From: Gammaproteobacteria bacterium
GTDB taxonomy: Bacteria > Pseudomonadota > Gammaproteobacteria > Enterobacterales > Kangiellaceae
DNA: 64,000 bases
NCBI GenBank assembly: GCA_013373375.1
Contig: JABXHY010000072.1
Coordinates: forward strand, 1-64,000
Reading direction: 5' to 3'
Shown: piece after piece, positions 1-12,000 of the stretch
Layout of the letters: every line of letters starts with the position of its first letter
Numbering within the stretch: the first letter of the stretch is position 1
Position numbers and translations under genes: made by a program
Notes under the pieces: generated by a model
The model's database searches: none
The model's input: the letters and a program-made list of their open reading frames with translations, nothing else
What the model was told of the DNA's origin: nothing

Positions 1-2
1 AT

Positions 3-3000
3 GGCGACGATATTCTGATAGGCGGCGCGGGTAATGACTGGCTACGTGGGGAACAAGGTAACGATACCTATCGTTTTAGTGCTGGCTTTGGACAAGATAA
101 AATTATTAACTACGATTACCAAAACAGCGTAGACAAAATTGTTTTTGATGCTTCAGTTGATATTGAGCGTCTAAATTTCAAACGAACCGACAATCATTTA
201 ATCATCGAGTTTTTAGGTACTGATGACAAGGTAGTTGTCGATAACCATTTTGGCCACAGCTACTATCGAGTCGATAGCATTGAATTCGAGTCAACCGGAC
301 AAAGTTTCGATTTCGATTCAATAAACGCTTGGATAGAAAATCCACCGGTTGGTAAAACGTTTACTGTTACTTCGCATCAGTTTAATTTTAACTTTAACGA
401 ACAAGCTCTCAACTCTGTTGGTCTCGATCAACTTGGCAGTGAAACTTATGTGTCATTTAATGGCGGGCAGGAATTCGCATACGCACTAACGAATGGCAGT
501 GCTTCCGTTCGTTTACCAAGCATGAGCAATGGTATTCATGAGGTCTCGGTTCGATACGTTGATAAATCGAACAATACTGTTGCAATTACAACTCATAAAC
601 TTTTGTTTAATGGCGATTCAATTCGTGTTTTACAAAATACCGAAAATCGCGTCACACGAAATTTCTACGATAATGATGGATTATTAATTGCAACCTTAGA
701 TGCAGAGGGGTTGCTAACTGAAAATGTATTTAATAGTGCAGGGCAATTAATCGAAACCATCGCCCACGGCGTACGCATTCCTGAATCAACGGGCACTTTT
801 GATAATCTTGCGTCAGTTGGAACTTTGGCGGATATTAAAAGTGAACTGGCTGGTGTTAAGCAAACCACGTCAGATAATGTTGCCGATATTTATTCTCGCC
901 AATTTTACAATGCGGCAGGTGAGCTTGTTGGTGCGTTAAATTCAGAAAATTATCTAACCGAGTATCAATATAATTCGCTTGGTCAACGCGAAGCTGTCAT
1001 TCAGTACAGCAATAAAGTAACTAATTTTTCGGGCGCAACGATCGATGAAATTCGTCCTGTAAGTACTGCGAACGATCGTACTTTTAGCTATGAGTACGAT
1101 AATTTAGGCCGTTTAATCAGCGAGACTAACTGGCAGCAATCAAAAACCGAATACCAATATAATGATAACGGCGATGTTGTTAGAACAACTCGCACGGATA
1201 TCACCACAGAACAAAATCCAGACTTTACACAGACATCGGCGCCGCGCGAATCGTTAGTTCGATACGATGATCTTGGTCGAGTAACTGCGGCACTGGACGC
1301 TAAAATTTTTGCCGAGTTTAAACGTAATAACCCAGACTATTCTGATGCGCAACTCGATAATTTATTTGCCACCAGGTCAACACGTTTTGAATACGATATT
1401 CGTGGTTTACGTACCGCAATGGTCGACCCAAAAGGTAATCGAACCAACTTTGCTTACGATGCGTCAGGCCGGTTATTTGCAACTTTCAATGCCGATGGCA
1501 GTGTATCGCAAACCAATTACAATGCGTTCGGTCAAGTAGCATCGGTCCGACAGTTTACGTCTCGTATTTCAGCTGAAGCGCAGCAAAATATTCAAAACGG
1601 AAGTCTTTCGTCGCTGCAAATTACTGAGCTACTCGAAACACTGCAAAGCGAGCAAGATTCGGTCGTTAATTACGCCTACGATAAGCGTGGTTTACAAACA
1701 CAAATGCTCGATGCTGAAGGTTTTTCTACTACGCAAATTTATAATGCGTTTCGTGAAGTTATCGAGTCGAGGCAGCAAGTTGACAAAGCCGATCCGTCTA
1801 AAGATTACGTTCAACTCTACGCTTATGACAAGCGTGGTCAAAGTGTCGAACAGCTTTCAATTGGTAAAGAAACTTTTAGCCGAACCAGTCAATTGTATGA
1901 TGCGTATGGTCGAGTGCAAATCAGTCGAGATTCATTAGGCAACGCGACAACTTACGAGTATGACAAGTTAGGTCAAACCATAGCAGTTAAAGACGCTCAT
2001 AATAATCAAAGTACGATGAAGTATGATGCGTTTGGTCGAATGATTACGTCGACCGATGCACGTCAAAACGAAGTAAATTATGTTTACGAGGACTCGACTA
2101 GAAAACTAACCGTCGAATACCCCGGAGGTATTTCGACTGAATCGACCCGGAATGCTTTTGGCGAAACTGTCATTGCAGTTGATGGCGAGCAGAATTCTAC
2201 TCAGTTCATGTACAACGAAAATGGTGAGCTTACGCAAACTATCGATGCATTAAACAACACCATCACCAATGAATATGACGACAATGGTTTATTGGTATTA
2301 ACCACCGATCAAGAAAATCGCCGAGTTGCTTATCATTACGACAACATGAATCGATTGATGGAAGAAGTGATCGATCCAGACATCACTGATGAGCAAGGCG
2401 TCGTTTATAGCGGCCAAAAAATTCGTACTCAATATCGCTATAACGCGAAAGGTCAGTTACAAGAAACCATTAACGCAAATAACGTTGTTACACGTAACGA
2501 ATACGACTTGAACGGTCGAATCAAAACGGTAATCCGTGACTATACGAGTGATCCGTCTGTCGGTTTGAACATTCGTACCGAGTATCAATACAACGGCTCA
2601 GGCCAGCAAGTAAAAGTAATCGAAGCTGCCGGATCGAATAGTGAGCGTGTCACGGCTTATGTGTACGACGATCAAGGTCGTATGCAACAAGAAATTCTTG
2701 ATCCAGATGGCGAAGCAATAACGACTACTTACGTTCGTGATGACAATGGTCAGGTAATCGAAACCATTAACGCACGTGGTCATTCGAGTTTCGCGGTTTA
2801 CAACGACATTGGTCAAGTTGAAATATCGATCAATGCAGAAGGTTACGTTCGACAAAATATTTATGACGAAAATGGCCAGGTGATTACGCTTAATGTTTTT
2901 GAAAAACCATTAAGTGACATTGGAATTGATCTATCTGCTGCACCAAGAGCGGAAGAAGTTGAAGGTTGGCTTGAGCAGTTATCATTACACTCTTCTACTC

Positions 3001-6000
3001 ACACCCTTTACGATGAAAACAATCGTGTCGAATATGTAGTCAATGCGAAAGGACATGTTTCTTTTTATGAGTATGATAATAATAATGCGGTAATCGCTAG
3101 CTATCGTTATCAAGGAAAAGTCGATTTATCTAAAGTACATACAGAAGAGTTTAGAACCAGTGAGTTGGCCAAACTGTCTGATCCACAAGTCACGCGTTAT
3201 CAATACGATGCGCTAGGACGTCAACAATATGTAATCGATGCGGAACATTATGTGAGTGAAACCAAATACGACGCGACCGATAATGTAATCGAACAAATTC
3301 GATATGGTGTGCGTATTGATGTGTCTCAGTTGGGTGATAAGTCAGTGGCTGAGTTGCTCAATGAAGCAATTGTTAACGCCACACCAGACGCTGGTGATGG
3401 AACTGATACCGGAACCGATACCGGTACGGACACAGGAACTGACACTGGTACGGATGATGGAACTGATACTGGTTCTGGCGATGGTACCGATACTGGAGTC
3501 GGAACTGGTGAGCCAGAAATTGATCCGGTCAGTTATTTAGAAGATTTTAATGGTAAATCAACAGACGCTTTTGTTGTTAACAACAATGATTTTAATAACA
3601 TTATTGTAGAAAATGATGTTCTTAAAATTGCTCATGGTAACAGTGACACTGTCACTAACTCGCCACAAGTCAGTTTATTTGACCCGATTCGAATTACTGA
3701 AGGATTTAACAGCAGTCTCCAGATCACCAAGTTACCGACAGACGTTGCAGGCTATTTCGATAGCTATTTAGAAGTTGGATTTACCAATGGATTAACTGGT
3801 ACTAATGAGCGCAGCGTTCGATTTGTTATTAACGATATGGACGCTTACTACGAAGTTGTGAACGGTGATAACGTCACTCGATTTGATTCGGAAGGCTGGT
3901 TCTTTGTTGAAATGCTTCCAGAAAATTATCAAGTCAACTTTGGTATTAGCAATGGCGAACTAACATTAGGTGAATACGCTCCAATTGCTTTTGATCAAGC
4001 GTGGGACGATATGCAAATGTATATCGGTTCACAAAATAAAGCGCCTTCAAACTCGAGTATAGAGGATGTACCTTTCAGTTTTGAATTAGATAATGTTGCA
4101 CTTGATGCTGAACGGGTATTGTTACCTGGAGGTGAGGGGCCGGTTGTTGATGACGGGACTATTGATGATGGAACAGGAGCTTCAGATCCAGTTTTAGAGC
4201 CTGCGACCTTGGTTGAAGATTTCGATGGTAAATCACTCACCGATTTTGCAGTCGTTAATAATGAGCTCAACAACATTTCAGTTGAAAACAATGTCTTAAA
4301 AGTAGCGCATGGCAACAGCGATACAATTGCCAATGCACCACAGATCCGTATATTTGATCCGATTCAAATTAGCGAAGGTTTCTCTGCAAGTGTTGAGTTA
4401 ACAAACTTACCAACTGACGTAGCCGGTTATTTCGACAGTTATCTTGAAGTTGGTTTCACAAATGGGTTATCCGGTTCAGAAGAACGTAGTATTCGCTTTG
4501 TAGTCGAAGATGTTGAAACTTATTACGAAATCGTTGATGACGACAATGTTACGCGCCTCGATTCTGAAGGATGGGTCTTTGTTGAGTTATTACCAGGATA
4601 CTATCAAGTTAACTTTGGTATTGATAATGGTGAATTAAAACTCGGTGGTTATTCTCCTATTGCATTTGACCAACCTTGGGATGACATGCAAATGTATGTC
4701 GGCTCAAAAAATAAATCACCATCGAATTCAAGCATGGGTGATACACCTTTTGTTTTTGAATTGGATAATGTTTCGGTTGACGCGAAGCAGTGGATAACGC
4801 CTGCTTCTACAACAACCGGTGAAACAAACACCGGCACCACAACCACAGAAGTTAAACCTTCTACTCAATCTACTGTTAGTACGACAACTACAACAGATGG
4901 AGGTACAACGTCTAATAGTACACCACTGAATAATCCAGCAGTTTATCAAGAGTATATTGCTGACTTTACCGATCCGAATCTACTGGAGTTTTACTCTAGA
5001 GATTTTAATGAAATCGATAGAACAATAGCAGGCGCTAACGGTTTAACACTCAATCCGATTAATTATAGTTTTGAGTCTGCTGAAGTGAGCAGTCTAGCTC
5101 GGTTCAATTTAGTTGAAGGTGCTCGGTTTAACTTTACCATGCAACCACCTGCAACTACTGAAGCAATTAATACGATCAACTTTATGGGTGGAATTAGCTC
5201 TGGTTCCGGCGCTCAATTCGAGGGTTTCCAATTACAAATAGTCAATGGTGAATTACGTTCCGTTACCAGCATTAATAGAGAGCAAAACTTTGAAACTCTC
5301 GCTACGGTGACAGGAGAAACCATCACTTGGACCGCTCAGGTCGTGAACGGCAATATTGAAATTACGGTGCAGCAAGGTGACACAACATTTAATGTAGCAC
5401 CTATTGCGGCAGACCAGTTTGCACAGCCGTTATCACTTCAATTCCGAGCGACAGAGATTGGTTACAATGATCCGGCCATCAACAATAATATTCTTATTAG
5501 TGCAGCATCAGCGACAGGGGTTGGTGTAATTGCTAACGACAATTTTGATCTATCATTAACAGAACAAGCACAAGTTCTGCTAAATGAAGATTTCAGTACT
5601 ACAACGGCCGACGCCTTGGAGTATACGACTGAAAATGGTACTACCGTTGGCGTGACTGATGGCCAATTAGTGATTGACTCAAAAACTGGAAGTAGCTTTG
5701 GCGATTACGGCGCTTCAAGTAGTGGAACCATACAGCTAGAAGACGATTTTAGAATTTCTTTCGACGTCGAGTTACCTGAGAATATTAATACTCTTACTTA
5801 CAGTATCGGTGGTGCTGGCGTAGGTGGTGGATTTGGTCTGGAGTCAACCGATCCGGCTAATAGCTTATTCAATAATATCAAGTTAACTACTTCTTATGGT
5901 TACCTTAACTTGACGACTAATATTGACGGTAATCCTCAAGCGATTTCAGGTAATCTTTCCTCTACTCCTTTTGTAAAATTAGTCGATGGTGTGAGAGATC

Positions 6001-9000
6001 TAAAAGCATCTTTTGTAGTTAAAGAAAATCAATTAGTGGTTGAAGTGCAATACAACAACCAAATTTACTATTCAACGCCACTTGATTTAAGAGGTGAGAC
6101 TCCAATCGTTAAGGCAACTTTCGGTCTTAATGGTAGAGCGCCTGCCTACGCGATTCCGTTGCCCACCACAACCACCAATGATATGTGGGTCGCAATCGAT
6201 AATGTAAAAATTGAAGGGCAAAGAGATAACGTAGATGTAATACCAGGTGATGAACTACCCTCGGTCGATACAATTTTCTATCAGAAAGATCAAATGTTTT
6301 ACGATTCGGTGGGTCGTTTGCAGTTCACCGTGAATGCAAAAGGATATGTCACAGAGAATATCTACGATTACTTGGGTAATATAATTTCTCGTGTCGATCA
6401 TGCAGTCGATAGAACATCTAACTATGAAACTACGAACGACATTATTGCCGCAATTGAAACGGCTGAGAGTTCAAACCTAAACTCTGACGCTCGAGTCAAT
6501 CATTTTACTTATGATAACTTGGGACGATTAGTTCACAGTGTTAATGCCGAAAAATATGTCACAACCAATCGTTATGATGAGTTAAGTCAAACAACTCAAG
6601 TCATAGGTTATGCAAACCGATATACACCAAATCAGGAAGCATTGGATGATTCATTACCTATTACAGCAGTGTCTTTGGATGCAATCGAGAGCTATTATGC
6701 TACTAACGCTGATGCTAACAATGACCGTGTTAAAACTTCTGTTTACTCAGCTGTTGGTAATTTAATCGAAGTTTATGATGGCTTGGGAGCTGAGAATAAT
6801 GGCTTAGGCAACGTAGAAAAATACACCTATGATGCAGCGGGCAATATTAAAACTTACACCAATAAACTTGGTAATGTTTGGTCATATGAATACGATAGGT
6901 CTAATAATCTCAGTAAAGAAATTTCACCTGAAGTCATTATCAATGCCGAGGGTGGTGCACCAGCGTTTAATATCAAAACAGCTTTGATAAAAGAGTATCA
7001 ATACGATGCGTTTGGTAACGTTACTCAATTGCACGAGACGACTGACAAGAAATACTACCCTATAAGCTCTGGTTCTCTTGAAGGCTCATCAGAAATACAA
7101 ATAAGAGAAGTGCCCATCAACGCATCTCGAACCACTAATTATGAATACGATAAGTTAGGTAATTTAACGAAAACTATTTATCCCGATGTGGGTGGTGAGC
7201 GTTACTCAACACAAGTTGAATATGATGCTTTCGGTAATGCGGTTGCCGAGACAGATATGCGCGGCAATACAAAGTACAACGTATACGACCGTCGCAATCA
7301 ATTACGATTTGAAATCGATCAAGAACGATACATTACCGAATATAAGTACGATGGATTCGGTAATAATATCCATACACTGCGTTATGGGACAAAGATCGAC
7401 GATTCAATTGGTGTGAATGACTTTAATACTCCGAAAAGTATGGAAGAGTTGTTTGCCGAGACAGAGAGTTTTGAACATTTCCGATCAATCACAAAAGTAT
7501 TCGATCAGCTTAATCAGGAAGTTGTGGTCTTTGAACCTGAGTTTGAGCTATATGATCTTCAAACTAATACGACTTCAGATGCGACACCAACCACTAAGAT
7601 TGAGTATAACGCTTTCGGCGAAGTCATTAAAAAATCAGTACTAAGCCGATTTGTGGCTGCCGATAAGAATAATGGCAGTGAAATTGTCGAGTGGGCTGAT
7701 ACTTATATTTATTACGATCAACTTGGTCGGAAAACTCATGAAGTCAATCAAGAAAACTTCCTCGATCAGTGGGAGTACAATGCTTTTGATCAGGTAACAA
7801 CCCACTCAGCTTATGCCGTTCCAGTAAGCAATGTCTCGACGGAGGCATTACCGGCGCCTGTAGTCGAGCGACAAACTATCGAGCAAGAAAGTTTTGGTTA
7901 CGATCGAGTTGTTGAGTTTACTTATGACGAAGTCGGCCAGCTAAAAGAAGAAATCCATAAAAATATTGTGCTTTTGGCTGATATAGGCAATACCGATGGA
8001 CTCACTCGCCTCGGTACTGATGAAGTTAGTGGCATTTATCAAGTGACTACTGATGATTCACAAACTACTCATCAGAAGCAGTTCGGTTATTTCGCTAAAG
8101 ATATCACCAAAAATAGCTACACATACGATGCAGTTGGCAATCGTGTGGTCGAGGTGGTCAATGGAGTGGAGAATCGTAAATACTACGACGCTCTAAATCG
8201 GATGACGGCGATTTTGGAAGAAGAGCGAAACGTACTAACAACCTATGACGTCGAATTAGGAATTGATTTAAGTGGTAGCCAAAAACCAATCGTAACTGGC
8301 GGTATTGTCAAAGATGGTAGCGGTGAGCTTACAGACGGTAAGGCACGTTCACCTTACACAACCATGAATTACGATGCTTTTGGTAACCTGGTTCGCTCCA
8401 ATGCCTATCATGATGGGTTGAACAGTCAACAACGACAGAGCTTAATTGAAGACGGTCAACTATCAATAGCTGTCAGATATTCAGGTGATATCACTAAATT
8501 TTATCAATACGATAACCTGGATAGAAAAATTGAGGAAAGAGACAGTCAAGGTAATAAAAAGCTTTTCTTCTATGATCAAGAAGGAAATTTAGAAAAGACG
8601 TCTATCGATTATAAAGATGCTAAAGGCGAGAATCCATTTACCGCCATTGAAGAATATCAATACGATAAAATTGGTCGTCAAACTGCTTCTATTACTCATA
8701 CGTCGTCAGATAACCAGTTGTACGCCACTCAGAATAATCAACGCGTTCAAGCCATGGCATACAACGCTTATGGTGAGGTGGTTGCGCGAGGTTCTCGCTT
8801 GCAGAGCGATGGTGAGTCTCGATTAGATTACGTGAGTACACTGGAAGAGTTCTACGAGTACAACAATGCAGGGCAAATGATCCGTACTAATGAAGGTGAC
8901 GGTATTACCAAGCTCTTCATGTACGATTTAATGGGCAACCGAACATTTGAATACCATCCGGCTAAAGGCGCAACGCTTCATAACTATAATAAAATCAACC

Positions 9001-12000
9001 AAAAGTTATCGACGGTTTTGCCTGAGTATGACTTATCAATGCTTGCTGGCGCTGGTGAAGAACTGAGCAGTGAGCAACAAGCTCAACTGAACCAGGGTAT
9101 TAATCCGACAACTCAAACCGAATACGATCGCTGGGGCAATGTTGTTCGTGTCACTGACGAATCAGGTTTAACCAAGCGTTATGTCTACAATCACAATAAT
9201 CAATTGATTAAAGAAACCATCTTTGATGTTGAAGTAATTGATGTCGCGACGGATACCATCAATAAAGAAGCCGTTACTAAATATTTTATTTATGACGAGT
9301 TCTTTAACCTTACCGGCACAATAGATGAGCGCGGCCACTTACAAACAAACAGCTACAACAACGTTAATCAGTTAACTCGCGAAACAGATGCGGTAGGTGG
9401 TGAAACCAAACACATTTACGATGTATTCGGTCGACGTGTTGCTCAAGAAAATGCGGTCGGTTATATCACTACAACCAAATACGATGAGAATAATCGAAAA
9501 GTTGCTACAGGTGATGTAAGAGTTAACGAATCCAATATACTCGAACAAACCGATTTAATGCGTTATCAATATAATGCATTAGGCAATCAAACAATAAGCG
9601 AGCAAGCGCACGCTCGTGTTTATAATAATGTAACCCAGGGTTACCAAACGGATTGGGCGACCTCTTTCACTGACTATGACGTGTTTGGCAACGTTATTCG
9701 AACCGAGTCGGCAATGGGTGTAACCGTTCGTCACGAATACGACGAACAAGGTAATAAAATTCTTGAGCGTAACGGTTTATGGACAGATGAAGAGAATGCG
9801 CAATTAATGCCATTCGAGACTTATAACCCCAATAAACATCAAAAAACGTGGAACTATGATTACTTTGGCCGTCTTCTAACTTCTAATAATTTGGAAGGAA
9901 AAGAGTATTCTTATGAGTATAACGATAAAGGACAGCTAATTAGAAAAGTTTCTTCCGCTCAGATGGATGGTACTGCTATTACAGGATATATAGGTACCAA
10001 CTTTTCTAATGGTATTGAGTATCAATATTACGACAATGGTTTGCTTAAAGCCAAGCTCGACAAAAATACTCATACCTATAGTAACTATGGTTATGATGTT
10101 GCGGGTCGACTGGTGTTTGAAGAAGTTCGAGGATCGGATCAAGAAAATAAAGTTTATCATCAAAGTACCACTACTCGTTATGATGACCTGGGTCGTATCA
10201 GTCAGGTTAAAACCTACGATCACGTACAAGAGATAGATTTACTTTATACCGAGTATGGTTACGATGAGGCGGGTAACCGAATAAAAACTCGGATGGTCAC
10301 CAACACTCAAGAAGAGGAAGTTATAAAATTTGCCGATAAGCCAAAAGCAAATGAGGCTTATGTCGATCAGCCAAAGGAAATTGCTGAAGGACAAATAGAT
10401 AGCTTCGAAATCGAAAATCTTTTCCAGGATCTTGGTAGTAAAACATCTTACGAACTATTTATTGAAGTTGGTGAATGGCGTCATGTTTATAATCCTCCCT
10501 ACCCAACACAAACTATTGATCCTCAGTACTACGAATGGCAATACCACATTACGGGGCGAGAGCCAGCGCCAGAATGGATGGAGTTGACCGCCTTTGGTAG
10601 TACCTTAACTCTAAAAATTACAAATCCGCCAGCAGGTGCTGCTGAATGGACTGGACTGCGAACAACCGAGTATGAAAATCCTTTTACCGGCGAGATAGAA
10701 ACTCTTCCGGTTTACAATCACGACGGTGTTGTCGGTGAGTACGATATTGTGATTAAAGCGATTGATGAATACGGCGCTGAAGCATCTCAAACGATAAAGC
10801 TGAATGTAACGCCAGGTGACGGTTCTGTCGCCGAGCCTGAGCCAGATGTTCCTAACTATTCTGGTATTTACTTTGGCGATTTAGATCTTTCAGATTTTAA
10901 CGGAATTTCTGGTCCTATTTACGACTTAGATATTTGGTATTCCTATCCTTATGATTCAAATACGCCTGTAGAGCCAGGTCCAAACGTACAAGAAGAAGAG
11001 TATTGGTACTCATACGACTTTATGAATCGCATTAAAGTTGCAGAGGGTGTGCGTGAGTTTGATGAGGCTTCTCAGACATACACAGGTGATATTAATATAA
11101 CATCTGGTGAAGACGCTAAAGGGAGTATTCTTCGTCATGATCTTGTTGGCCGACAAGTATTAAAAGTTTACTCAGAATCTTCAGAAGTTTGGTTCAAGGA
11201 TAATAATATTACTGCTCAGCAGTTTATATACGATGACACTGGATTGGTTACCAGTGTCAAAAGGCTCAAAGCTTCTACAGACAACGATTCTAACTTACTC
11301 AACTTTCCGGTTATAAACTGGAGTAATACTTATGACTCTGACCTTGCTGTGGCCGATGATTCTTTATGGCAAACCATAACTAAAAAAGAATATGATATTG
11401 CTGGCCGAATAATTTTTACTGAAGATTATTATGATGCTAATGATGTAGGCGATACTGAAGCAAGTTTCAATATTTGGGCGCAATCTGGCACAGTAAGAAA
11501 TCGTCAGCTCTCGTATTATGACAAGGACGGCCGGGAGACTTATCAAGAGAATTATGGAATATTTGATTCTTACTGGGCTCCGAAGTGGGAAACTGATTCA
11601 AGTGGTAATTCTGTTTTAGTTTCTTCACCGCCTCCAACCGAGAGTGATATTTCATTATTGTCGGTTGTTCGTTTCGATAACTATACAGACTCACAAGAAA
11701 AAACGCATTCTGCATACGACGCAGCAGGACGATTGCATCACTATAGTTATGAACAAAAAGCTGATCCGAACGCGATGCGTGATTCCGATCAAGCAAGAGC
11801 CTTTACCAATACCTATTTGCATTCGTATATTGGCTACGATGACTATAAGGTATCGGTCGTTAAAGGAGTAAGTAATAATTCAGAGTACAAAACGGGTATT
11901 ACAACGATAACTCTGAACGCAAATGGCATCGAAGAGAAAATCGTTGAGCAATATAAAACAAAGAAAATCGATATTGAAAAACACCGATTTGTTCAATCAA

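Noticed and set aside
450-452. GTG as start of the giant RHS gene
   Set aside because: The same frame is open back to the window edge and encodes RTX repeats, so the real start is upstream of the window.
9936-10229. Minus-strand frame inside the RHS gene
   Set aside because: Low-complexity mirror of the YD repeats with no ribosome-binding site; a shadow of the coding strand.
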